From: Pusillimonas sp. UBA3987
Lineage (GTDB): Bacteria; Pseudomonadota; Gammaproteobacteria; Burkholderiales; Burkholderiaceae_B
Length of the DNA stretch: 35,743 bases
Direction: 5' to 3'
Assembly (NCBI GenBank): GCA_002384935.1
Contig: DGCD01000005.1
Location: 1 to 35,743 of the forward strand
Position 1 is the stretch's first letter; every line of letters starts with the position of its first letter. Shown here in pieces: positions 24,758-31,568 of this stretch. The translations under genes were made by a program, and so were the position numbers. Under the pieces are notes generated by a model that had not been told where the DNA came from, searched no databases, and was given only the letters and a program-made list of their open reading frames with translations.

Positions 24758-26293
24758 ATGAAGGATATAAAAACGATTGGTATTGTGGGTGCCGGGGCGA
24801 TGGGCAAGGGGATTGTCCAGATTGCGGCGCAGGCAGGCTTGACGGTTAAATTGTTTGATGTCAGCTCACAAGCCGTTGAAGCGGCATGTACGTCGTTACA
24901 GCAAACCTGGGATAAGCTCAGTGCCAAAGGGAAGTTTACGCCGGAACAGGTGAAAGCGGCCATGGCTAATGTTGTGGCGTGTGATTCTTTGGAAGCCATG
25001 TCCGATGCCGACCTGGTCGTCGAAGCGATTGTTGAACGTCTCGACGTCAAGAAAGACCTGTTCAAGCAGCTTGAGGGGATCGTTTCCACGCAGTGTGTTT
25101 TGGCATCCAACACGTCGTCACTGCCCATTACCGCCATTGCGTCCGCTTGCGAACACGCGCAGCGTGTTGTGGGATATCACTTCTTCAATCCTGTTCCGCT
25201 GATGAAAGTCGTGGAGGTGATCGACGGATTGCGTTCTGATCCCGAGGTGGGTGGCGCGCTGATGGCGCTGGCACGGAAAATGGGGCATACACCAGTTCGC
25301 GCCAAGGATATGCCCGGGTTTATCGTGAATCATGCGGGGCGAGGCCTGAATATTGAAGGATTGCGTGCCGCCCAGGAAGGGGTAGCGCCATTTTATAAAA
25401 TTGACGCCATCATGCGGGATCAGGCGGGTTTTCGCATGGGCCCGTTTGAACTGATGGATTTAACCGGGCTGGATGTCTCGCATCCAGTGATGGAGTCCAT
25501 TTATCAGCAATTCTACGATGAGCCGCGTTTTCGCCCTTCGCCCATTACAGCAGTTAGACTGGCGGGCGGTATGTTGGGCCGGAAAACCGGCTCGGGTTTC
25601 TATCGTTATGAAGAAGGCCAGAAGCAATTACCGGAATCACCCGCCCCGGCGACGTTGCCCCAGAATCTGAAAGTCTGGGTGGCTCCCTATCATTCCGTCG
25701 GGCATAAGCGTGCTTTGTCGTTGTTGAAGACCTTGAATGTGTCGGTTGTTTCCAGCGAGAAGCCACCTGCCGATGCGTTGATTGTTGTGACGCCTTATGG
25801 TGAAGATGTGGCCAGTGTGGTCAGCGAATATCAACTGGATGCCGAGCGAACCGTTGCCCTGGATACGTTTTTTGGCCTGGAGCAGGGCAAGCGCCGTGTG
25901 GTGATGTGCTCTGTGGCAACCTTGCCCGAATGGCGTGATGCCGCCGAGGCGCTATTTTCTGTAGATGAATCACCCGTAACGGTGATTAACGATTCAGCCG
26001 GGTTCATCGGCCAGCGCGTGGTTGCAACGATTGTGAATGTCGCGTGCGACATTGCCCAGCAAACGATTGCAACGCCGGAGGACATTGATTTGGCTGTGTC
26101 GCTGGGACTGGGTTACCCCAAAGGCGGGCCGCTTAGTATGGGAGACAGCCTGGGTGCAACGCATATTGTTGAGATTCTGCGCAATATGCAACGCGTTACC
26201 GGCGATATGCGGTATCGTTCCAGCCTGTGGTTGCAGCGTCGCGTTCAGTTGGGCATGAGTCTGAAGGCAGAAGCGAAAACAGAGGCTGTTTAG
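24758..26293 (+). CDS. 3-hydroxyacyl-CoA dehydrogenase, duplicated C-terminal domain
   Basis: The enzyme oxidises L-3-hydroxyacyl-CoA with NAD. The 511-residue protein has an N-terminal Rossmann domain (GAGAMG at 11-16). The catalytic His 141 is in VVGYHFFNPVPLMKVVEVI, with the partner Glu 153. The first 3HCDH C-terminal helical domain (PGFIVNHAGRGLNIEGLRA, residues about 188-280) is followed by a spacer domain. A second C-terminal domain (NDSAGFIGQRVVATIVNVA) then extends the chain well beyond the usual 280 residues. This architecture is found in PaaH/PaaC-like enzymes, but the pathway is not fixed by neighbours. ATG 24758 is used (MKDIKTIGIVG); the frame is open to 24707. The last codons and stop lie in a 22-bp tandem repeat. 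Confidence 0.9.
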   Translation: MKDIKTIGIVGAGAMGKGIVQIAAQAGLTVKLFDVSSQAVEAACTSLQQTWDKLSAKGKFTPEQVKAAMANVVACDSLEAMSDADLVVEAIVERLDVKKDLFKQLEGIVSTQCVLASNTSSLPITAIASACEHAQRVVGYHFFNPVPLMKVVEVIDGLRSDPEVGGALMALARKMGHTPVRAKDMPGFIVNHAGRGLNIEGLRAAQEGVAPFYKIDAIMRDQAGFRMGPFELMDLTGLDVSHPVMESIYQQFYDEPRFRPSPITAVRLAGGMLGRKTGSGFYRYEEGQKQLPESPAPATLPQNLKVWVAPYHSVGHKRALSLLKTLNVSVVSSEKPPADALIVVTPYGEDVASVVSEYQLDAERTVALDTFFGLEQGKRRVVMCSVATLPEWRDAAEALFSVDESPVTVINDSAGFIGQRVVATIVNVACDIAQQTIATPEDIDLAVSLGLGYPKGGPLSMGDSLGATHIVEILRNMQRVTGDMRYRSSLWLQRRVQLGMSLKAEAKTEAV

Positions 26294-26361
26294 ACAGAAA
26301 ACAGAGGCTGTTTAGGCAGAAAACAGAGGCTGTTTAGAGAGAAGACAGGCACTGTTTAGAT
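26274..26361. repeat. Four tandem 22-bp repeats spanning the stop codon of the dehydrogenase gene
   Basis: Units start at 26274, 26296, 26318 and 26340. The core GAAAACAGAGGCTGTTTAG is identical in the first three units; the fourth is diverged. Each unit contains the inverted repeat AAACAG-AGG-CTGTTT. The first unit holds the gene's last codons and TAG stop; the others repeat them outside the gene. Confidence 0.9.
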
Positions 26362-26373
26362 AACAAGATCGAT

Positions 26374-26405
26374 AAAAAAGGGAAGCTGAAAAGCTTCCCT
26401 TTTTT
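26374..26405. terminator. Bidirectional rho-independent terminator
   Basis: AAAAAAGGGAAGCT (26374-26387) and AGCTTCCCTTTTTT (26392-26405) form a perfect 14-bp stem capped by a GAAA tetraloop. T tracts are available on both strands, so it serves the dehydrogenase gene and the convergent cytochrome gene. Confidence 0.95.
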
Positions 26406-26458
26406 GATCAGGCGGCTTCCTGTTTGGATGCCGTCTTGTACTTTCTGGCCGTGGTGTT

Positions 26459-27451
26459 TTACTGAGCCTTCGAGACCATAAACTGGACGGCTGCCCGAAT
26501 GTCGGCTTCGGAGGCCTGAACAGCACCACCTTTGGGCGGCATGGCGCCTTTGCCCGACATGACGACACTTACAAGTGTGTCGATACCTTGGGCGGCCAAA
26601 GGTTCCCAAGCCGCTTTGTCTCCCAGCTTGGGCGCGCCGGCTACACCTGCTGCATGGCAAGCCAGGCATACTGTGTTGTACAGTTTTTCACCTGCGGGGT
26701 CGATTTCGGCAGGGGCAGTTGCGGCCTGCTGTTGCGTTTCGGTATCTGCTTCAGCTGCAGCATTGCTGTTGCTATCGCCTTGATCTGACTCTGCCGCTTG
26801 CTGTTCTTCTTGTGCCGCAGCCGGAGCATCTGAGGACTCTGTTGGCGCTTGAGCTGCAGTTGTGGCTTCTTGATTGTTCTCGTTGCTGTCCTTGGCTTGC
26901 TCGCCGGCTTCGCCTTCCGCAGCGGGTTCCTGCGGCTCGTCGAATGAGGCGCCCGACTCATTGGCCATGTAGACAACCGCCCGTGCAACTTCGAAATCAT
27001 CCAGATTTGGATTGCCGCCCTTGGGTGGCATGGCGCCTTTGCCTTCAAGTGCAATTTTAAGCATCTGTTCATAGCCTTGGGCTATGAATGGGGCCCAGGC
27101 GTCTTTGTCGCCAAACTTGGGTGCCCCGGCAATGCCGGCACCGTGACAGGACGCACAGGTGGATTCATAAACCTGCTGGCCTGTTTTGAATACTTTGGGT
27201 GCGTTGGCATCAACCAGTTCAAAGCCCGCAACTGGTTGGATGCGCATGGCAATGGCTTCGGGAGTTTGGGCATCGGACCCCGCGCCGATGATATCGCTGG
27301 AGACAACCAGACGAATCAGCAGGAAGATAATGAGTACGGGAACGATAAAGGCCAGCACTACGGTAACAATAAGTTGTTTCGGCGTTTTGATGGGGCCTTC
27401 GTGGATGGGGCCTTCGTGGGTTTCTTCGGTATGGTCTTCTGTGTTGTTCAT
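26459..27451 (-). CDS. Membrane-anchored dihaem cytochrome c (two c5-type domains)
   Basis: The 330-residue protein is an electron carrier anchored by one N-terminal helix (residues about 27-50, QLIVTVVLAFIVPVLIIFLLI), with the rest periplasmic. Two cytochrome c domains follow, with haem motifs CASCH (99-103) and CLACH (262-266). Each has a downstream GKGAMPPKGG supplying the Met ligand (Met 141 and Met 304). The two domains are clearly duplicates, sharing AGAPK-GDK-AW-P--AQG. An Ala/Gln/Glu-rich, low-complexity linker of about 80 residues separates them. The N-terminus has a duplicated HEGPI (12-21). AGGA lies 7 nt before the ATG. It probably delivers electrons to a terminal oxidase; no partner gene is adjacent. 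Confidence 0.9.
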   Translation of the reverse strand: MNNTEDHTEETHEGPIHEGPIKTPKQLIVTVVLAFIVPVLIIFLLIRLVVSSDIIGAGSDAQTPEAIAMRIQPVAGFELVDANAPKVFKTGQQVYESTCASCHGAGIAGAPKFGDKDAWAPFIAQGYEQMLKIALEGKGAMPPKGGNPNLDDFEVARAVVYMANESGASFDEPQEPAAEGEAGEQAKDSNENNQEATTAAQAPTESSDAPAAAQEEQQAAESDQGDSNSNAAAEADTETQQQAATAPAEIDPAGEKLYNTVCLACHAAGVAGAPKLGDKAAWEPLAAQGIDTLVSVVMSGKGAMPPKGGAVQASEADIRAAVQFMVSKAQ

Positions 27452-27614
27452 TCTCGAGTCCTGCGTATACGGGAACCAAGGCGCGCTGGGCCTAAATTCG
27501 AGGCGGTTTCATTTACACCCGTTTCCGGGCATAGTCAGTGAGGTAAATTGCGATTAATCAAGACTGCGATTATACCGGTTGTAAGGGGGAAATGCAGGAA
27601 CGCAGTGAAACCGC

Positions 27615-27620
27615 TACAAT
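27615..27620 (+). promoter_or_regulatory. Putative -10 element of tRNA-Arg
   Basis: TACAAT lies 11 bp upstream of the mature tRNA 5' end, which fits a start a few bases before the tRNA. The -35 is not clear. Confidence 0.35.
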
Positions 27621-27631
27621 GTCGCTGCTGC

Positions 27632-27706
27632 GCGCCCGTAGTTCAATGGATAGAATTAGAGTTTCCGAAGCTCTCGATACAGGTTCGATTCCTGTCGGGC
27701 GCGCCA
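27632..27706 (+). tRNA. tRNA-Arg (anticodon CCG)
   Basis: A complete 75-nt cloverleaf is visible. Acceptor arms GCGCCCG and CGGGCGC pair. The D arm is GTTCAATGGATAGAAT, and the anticodon loop TTCCGAA lies between AGAGT and GCTCT. The T arm is ACAGGTTCGATTCCTGT, with discriminator G and encoded CCA. The anticodon CCG reads the Arg codon CGG. It stands alone, 12 bp from the stop codon of the convergent gntR-family gene, exactly where accessory content begins. Confidence 0.96.
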
Positions 27707-27718
27707 TCATCCTGCATT

Positions 27719-28531
27719 TCAAATCTTTTTGTCTCTGCCTTTGCGCAAAGCCCGCTTTCCTGGCTGTGTGTCGGGAGTGCCCGCCGGGTTGGACGCAACG
27801 GTACATTCCACACCGCTTACCATTTGTATCCCCGGCAAGATACGTACCGCCAGTTCCGGGTCTTGTATTGCGAATTGCAGGTTTTGACGCGCGATTTCAA
27901 CATGTTCCTCGCCTAACGCCTGGGCCCGGCTACCTTGTCCACGCTCTATAGCCTGCACGATGGCGTGGTGGGTGTGGTGGGCGATTTTCATCCATTCCTG
28001 ACCTTCTTCCATTGACGATTGCATGGGTAGCGTTGCGCTCGGCGCGCCGAAGGCCTGGCTGTTCAATTGATCCATGACTCGCATGAGTGCCTTGTTGCCA
28101 CAGCCCTGAATAAGGAATTGATGGAAACGGTCATTCATGCGGGCGTAGCGCGTGTAATCGTCAAGATCCATGCTGTCTTTGTAAACCACCGCGTCGCCTT
28201 CCTCGAGGCATTTTTTCAATTCTTTTGTCAATGCCTTGCTTGCTCCTCGCTCGGCCAAGGTACGAGCGGCAAACCCTTCAATGACACCCCTTAGGCGAAT
28301 GGCGTCGGCCACTTCTTCCATGGTGAATGCCCGCATTTGGTAGCCGCCACCTGGGGATGACTCGATCAAGCCTTCGTGTTCAAGCGTGGCCAGTGCCTGC
28401 CGGATCGGCGTGCGCGACGTATTGAGCCGCTCGGACAATGGAATTTCTGCCAGGCGCTCGCCTGGCGCGAATGTTCCGTTCAGGATTAGTCCGCGTAATT
28501 GAACCAGGACGCGTGATTGCTGCGTGCTCAT
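27719..28531 (-). CDS. GntR-family transcriptional regulator, FCD (FadR/VanR) subfamily
   Basis: The 270-residue protein has an N-terminal winged helix (residues about 5-70, with LSERLNTSRTPIRQALATLEHEGLIESSPGGGYQ). An all-helical FCD effector domain (about 75-220) follows, with the metal-site pattern D134 and H137 in MNDRFHQFL, His in AHHTHHAI and H210. FCD regulators usually bind small carboxylates and repress catabolic genes. A basic tail of about 45 residues extends beyond the FCD domain. It is transcribed away from the Rieske-ligase-amidase operon. The shared 218-bp region has two TTGTATACAA palindromes, one in its own promoter, so it likely controls both itself and the operon. Confidence 0.92.
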   Translation of the reverse strand: MSTQQSRVLVQLRGLILNGTFAPGERLAEIPLSERLNTSRTPIRQALATLEHEGLIESSPGGGYQMRAFTMEEVADAIRLRGVIEGFAARTLAERGASKALTKELKKCLEEGDAVVYKDSMDLDDYTRYARMNDRFHQFLIQGCGNKALMRVMDQLNSQAFGAPSATLPMQSSMEEGQEWMKIAHHTHHAIVQAIERGQGSRAQALGEEHVEIARQNLQFAIQDPELAVRILPGIQMVSGVECTVASNPAGTPDTQPGKRALRKGRDKKI

Positions 28532-28564
28532 TGTGTTTGTATTGTTTAAGTCGAGAGGTTTTTA

Positions 28565-28574
28565 TTGTATACAA
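28565..28574. promoter_or_regulatory. Putative GntR operator 1 over the regulator's own promoter
   Basis: TTGTATACAA is a perfect 10-bp palindrome 34 bp upstream of the regulator start. On the reverse strand its right half forms the -10 hexamer TACAAT, with TTCACG 17 bp upstream as a plausible -35 (4 of 6 matches). Binding here would block that promoter. Confidence 0.65.
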
Positions 28575-28702
28575 CAAACCCTTTTTCGTGAAATATAAGA
28601 AACAGTCGAGTTTGATTGTTCTGTTTTAGTTATTTGAAAATTAAGTGTTTTTTTGATTTTTGTCGGTTTGGTAAAAGAATCTTCTTTTCCTGACCGGATT
28701 TT

Positions 28703-28714
28703 ATTGTATACAAT
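28703..28714. promoter_or_regulatory. Putative GntR operator 2 over the Rieske operon promoter
   Basis: ATTGTATACAAT is a perfect 12-bp palindrome 36 bp upstream of the oxygenase start. It shares the 10-bp core of operator 1, centred 139 bp away. Its right half provides a -10-like TACAAT (28709-28714). The layout resembles the ATTGGATCCAAT sites of the related regulator VanR. Confidence 0.65.
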
Positions 28715-28749
28715 GAAAATGACTTTTTTATGTTGAAAGGAATGAAGCG

Positions 28750-30093
28750 ATGCTGACAATGGAACAAAACGATTTCATGACGCGTGTAGGGCCTGAAGCG
28801 CCGGCGGGCAAGTTGTTGCGCCGGTATTGGCAGCCGGTGGCATTAAGCGATGAGCTTGAGGGCAAGCGTCCCGTGCGTCCGGTGCGTTTGATGGGACAGA
28901 ATTTCGTTTTGTTCCGCGACGAAAACGGCGAACTGGGCTTTATGGATCGCGATTGTCCGCACCGCGGTGCCGATCTGGCATTTGGACGTGTTGAAGATGG
29001 TGGTTTGCGCTGCCCGTTCCACGGTTGGCTGTTCAACGTAAAAGGTGCCTGTCTGGAAACACCTGCCGAACCCGAAGGCAGCACCATGTACAAGCATATT
29101 CAGCAAAGTGCGTACCCGGTGGTTGAGCGCGGCGGGATTATTTTTGCGTACCTGGGCGAAGGCGAACCGCCTGCCTTTCCCGAGTTTGATTGCTTTGTTG
29201 CGCCCGATACTCATACATTTGCGTTCAAGGGTTTGATTGAATGTAATTGGCTACAGGCACTGGAAGTGGGGATCGACCCCGCACATGCTTCATATTTGCA
29301 CCGTTTTTTTGAAGACGAAGACACTTCGGAAAGCTATGGCAAGCAGTTTCGTGGCGCATCAGCCGACTCCGAAATGCCCATTACCAAGGTCTTGCGTGAA
29401 TATGGCCGACCCGATATCAAGGTCGAGCCAACCAACTACGGCATGCGTTTAACGGCATTGCGCCATTTGCCTGAAAATCAAACCCATGTTCGCGTCACGA
29501 ATCTGGTGTTCCCCCAGGCTTTCGTAATCCCCATGAGTGCGGAAATGACGATTTCGCAGTGGCATGTTCCGGTTGATGATGAAACTTGCTATTGGTATGC
29601 CATTTTCACCAGTTTTACCGGCCCGGTGGATAAAAAACGGATGCGTGAACAGCGGCTTGAACTGTATGAATTGCCCGATTACATATCTCGTCGCAATCGC
29701 AGTAACCACTATGGATACGATGTGAACGAGCAGTTGTCGCAAACCTACACGGGTATGGGCCACGATATCAATGTGCACGACCAATGGGCCATTGAGTCGC
29801 AAGGACGTATCCAGGATCGCACGCGCGAGCATCTGGGTACCAGCGACAAAGGTATCGTGACTTATCGCCGCATGTTGGTCAAGGCCATTGAAAGTACGCT
29901 CAAGGGCGGTGTTGCTCCTTTACTGATTAATGAGTCACAGGCTTCTGAGTTCTCGGGCCCGCCCTCGATTGATGGTATCGAGAAAGAAGGTGTGGATCCG
30001 GTGACATACTGGAAAGAAGCTGATATTGAGCGGCGCCAGGGCTCCGACTGGGCCTGCGAACGGTTGGCGCAGCGCGTTGGTGGGGATGCGTAA
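28750..30093 (+). CDS. Rieske non-haem iron oxygenase, phthalate-dioxygenase type
   Basis: The 447-residue protein is an oxygenase alpha subunit. The Rieske [2Fe-2S] ligands are C69-P-H71 and C88-P-F-H91 in CPHRGADLAFG and CPFHGW. The mononuclear iron site reads D176-x2-H179-x4-H184 in GIDPAHASYLH, with a probable carboxylate ligand at D344 (VHDQWAIESQG). The sequence style (NWLQALEVGIDPAHASYLH, RIQDRTREHLGTSD) is that of phthalate 4,5-dioxygenase and related enzymes, which lack a small subunit and draw electrons from a separate reductase. AAAGGA precedes the ATG by 8 nt. Its stop overlaps the ligase start (TAATG), so translation is coupled. No reductase gene is in the window. The substrate is unknown; a nitrogen-containing aromatic or a gamma-glutamyl conjugate is inferred from the neighbours. 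Confidence 0.9.
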   Translation: MLTMEQNDFMTRVGPEAPAGKLLRRYWQPVALSDELEGKRPVRPVRLMGQNFVLFRDENGELGFMDRDCPHRGADLAFGRVEDGGLRCPFHGWLFNVKGACLETPAEPEGSTMYKHIQQSAYPVVERGGIIFAYLGEGEPPAFPEFDCFVAPDTHTFAFKGLIECNWLQALEVGIDPAHASYLHRFFEDEDTSESYGKQFRGASADSEMPITKVLREYGRPDIKVEPTNYGMRLTALRHLPENQTHVRVTNLVFPQAFVIPMSAEMTISQWHVPVDDETCYWYAIFTSFTGPVDKKRMREQRLELYELPDYISRRNRSNHYGYDVNEQLSQTYTGMGHDINVHDQWAIESQGRIQDRTREHLGTSDKGIVTYRRMLVKAIESTLKGGVAPLLINESQASEFSGPPSIDGIEKEGVDPVTYWKEADIERRQGSDWACERLAQRVGGDA

Positions 30094-31529
30094 TGGCCAG
30101 CTTTGTTGAGCGGTACGATTTATGGTCGTCAGACCAGCATAAGTGGGCGCGTGAAGTCGTTAAACGTATCGATGCAGACAATCTGAACCTGGTGCGTTTT
30201 GTTTTTCCCGATCAGCACGGTATTTTGCGCGGTAAAACGTTGGTTGCCGAAGAGGCCAAGCAGGCTTTGTGGGATGGTGTGAATTTAACTTCGACGTTGC
30301 TGTTGAAAGACACATCACACAAAACCGTGTTTCCCGTTTTCAATAGCACGGGGTTTCAGATTGATGGTTTGAAGGGCGCATCCGACTTCACTATTGTGGC
30401 CGACCCGCAAACCTTCCGGGTTTTGCCGTGGACAAATAAAACCGGTTGGGTTCTGTGCGACGCCTATACGGTCGAGGGGCAGGTGCTGCCTATCTCCTCA
30501 AGACAGCTGATGCAACGGGCGCTGAAAGAGGTAGATGAGCTTGGGTGCGACTTTGTTGCCGGCCTTGAGGTGGAGTTTCACGCTTTTAAGCTTGACGGGC
30601 AACGATTGGGCCTGGCCGATGGCGGGCAACCTGGAACACCGCCTGATGTATCGCTGTTAACACACGGGTATCAGTATCTTACCGAGCTGCGGTACGACCG
30701 TGTTGATGATCTCATGGAGTTGCTGCGATCTCAGCTCCAGGCGGCCGACTTGCCGCTGCGGTCGATGGAAATTGAGTTTGGTCCGAGTCAGTTCGAATTA
30801 ACCTTCAGTCCCACCACCGGAATGGCGCCCGCTGATTTAATGGTGTTTTTGCGTAGCGCAATTAAACAAATTTGTTGGCGCAACGGCTATCACGCCACCT
30901 TTATGTGTCGGCCGAAAATACCCAATGTCATGTCAAGTGGCTGGCATCTGCATCAATCGCTGCGTCGTCGCAGTGATGGTCAGAACCTTTTCATGCCGCA
31001 AGAGGATGGCCAGGACTTGAGTGATATGGGGATGCACTATTTGGGTGGCTTGAAGCAGCATGCCCGGGCGAGTGCTTTGTTTGCCTGCCCCACCATTAAC
31101 GGATATCGGCGATATCGTCCCTTTTCGCTGGCGCCCGACCGTGCTGTGTGGGCTCGGGACAATCGTGCGGCGATGTTACGCATTTTGGGTGGAAAAGGGC
31201 TGGCTGCGTCGCGGATTGAGAACCGGATGGGCGAGCCCACCGCGAATCCCTATCTGTATATGGCTTCGCAGCTATTTTCCGGAATGCACGGGGTGCAAAG
31301 TCAGATTGATCCGGGGCCTTCGGTAGATGTGCCCTATGAGACTCAGGCCGAACCGCTGCCGCGCTCTTTGCAGGAGGCAATCGACAGCTTGCGCCAGGAT
31401 ACCTATTTGGTCGAGAAAATGGGGCGCGTTTTTGTTGATTACTATTGCTTCATCAAAGAAGCGGAAATTGCCCGGTTTAATTTGGATGTGACCGAATGGG
31501 AGCATCGGGAATATTTCGATCTTTTTTAA
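30093..31529 (+). CDS. Glutamine-synthetase-like ligase (probable gamma-glutamyl-amine ligase)
   Basis: The 478-residue protein keeps the GS fold and active-site pattern. Visible elements are LEVEFHAF (Glu 159, 161), SMEIEFGPSQFELTF (Glu 226, 228, 235) and SSGWHLHQSL (His 285). INGYRRYRP and IENRMGEPTANPYLYMA follow. The N-terminal beta-grasp domain includes VRFVFPDQHGILRGKTL. It differs from housekeeping GlnA: there is no adenylylation-site Tyr loop that I can recognise, and it lies in a catabolic operon. GS relatives in such settings (PuuA, IpuC, TdnQ, AtdA1) join glutamate to amines with ATP, so this is the inferred reaction. The start overlaps the oxygenase stop by one base. The class I amidotransferase-like gene two genes downstream could reverse the conjugation. 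Confidence 0.85.
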   Translation: MASFVERYDLWSSDQHKWAREVVKRIDADNLNLVRFVFPDQHGILRGKTLVAEEAKQALWDGVNLTSTLLLKDTSHKTVFPVFNSTGFQIDGLKGASDFTIVADPQTFRVLPWTNKTGWVLCDAYTVEGQVLPISSRQLMQRALKEVDELGCDFVAGLEVEFHAFKLDGQRLGLADGGQPGTPPDVSLLTHGYQYLTELRYDRVDDLMELLRSQLQAADLPLRSMEIEFGPSQFELTFSPTTGMAPADLMVFLRSAIKQICWRNGYHATFMCRPKIPNVMSSGWHLHQSLRRRSDGQNLFMPQEDGQDLSDMGMHYLGGLKQHARASALFACPTINGYRRYRPFSLAPDRAVWARDNRAAMLRILGGKGLAASRIENRMGEPTANPYLYMASQLFSGMHGVQSQIDPGPSVDVPYETQAEPLPRSLQEAIDSLRQDTYLVEKMGRVFVDYYCFIKEAEIARFNLDVTEWEHREYFDLF

Positions 31530-31568
31530 TATTGAGATTGAAGCGTCATGCGATGAGTGTTGTGTCCA

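Noticed and set aside
26274..26361. CRISPR array
   Set aside because: The 22-bp units are directly adjacent with no unique spacers and no cas genes nearby.
27570..27806. 78-codon reverse-strand frame with 'ARPTGIEPVSRASE'
   Set aside because: It is the translation of the antisense of tRNA-Arg, another classic false gene.
30093..31529. Housekeeping glutamine synthetase glnA
   Set aside because: The context is a GntR-controlled oxygenase operon, glnB/ntr genes are absent, and the sequence lacks a recognisable adenylylation loop.
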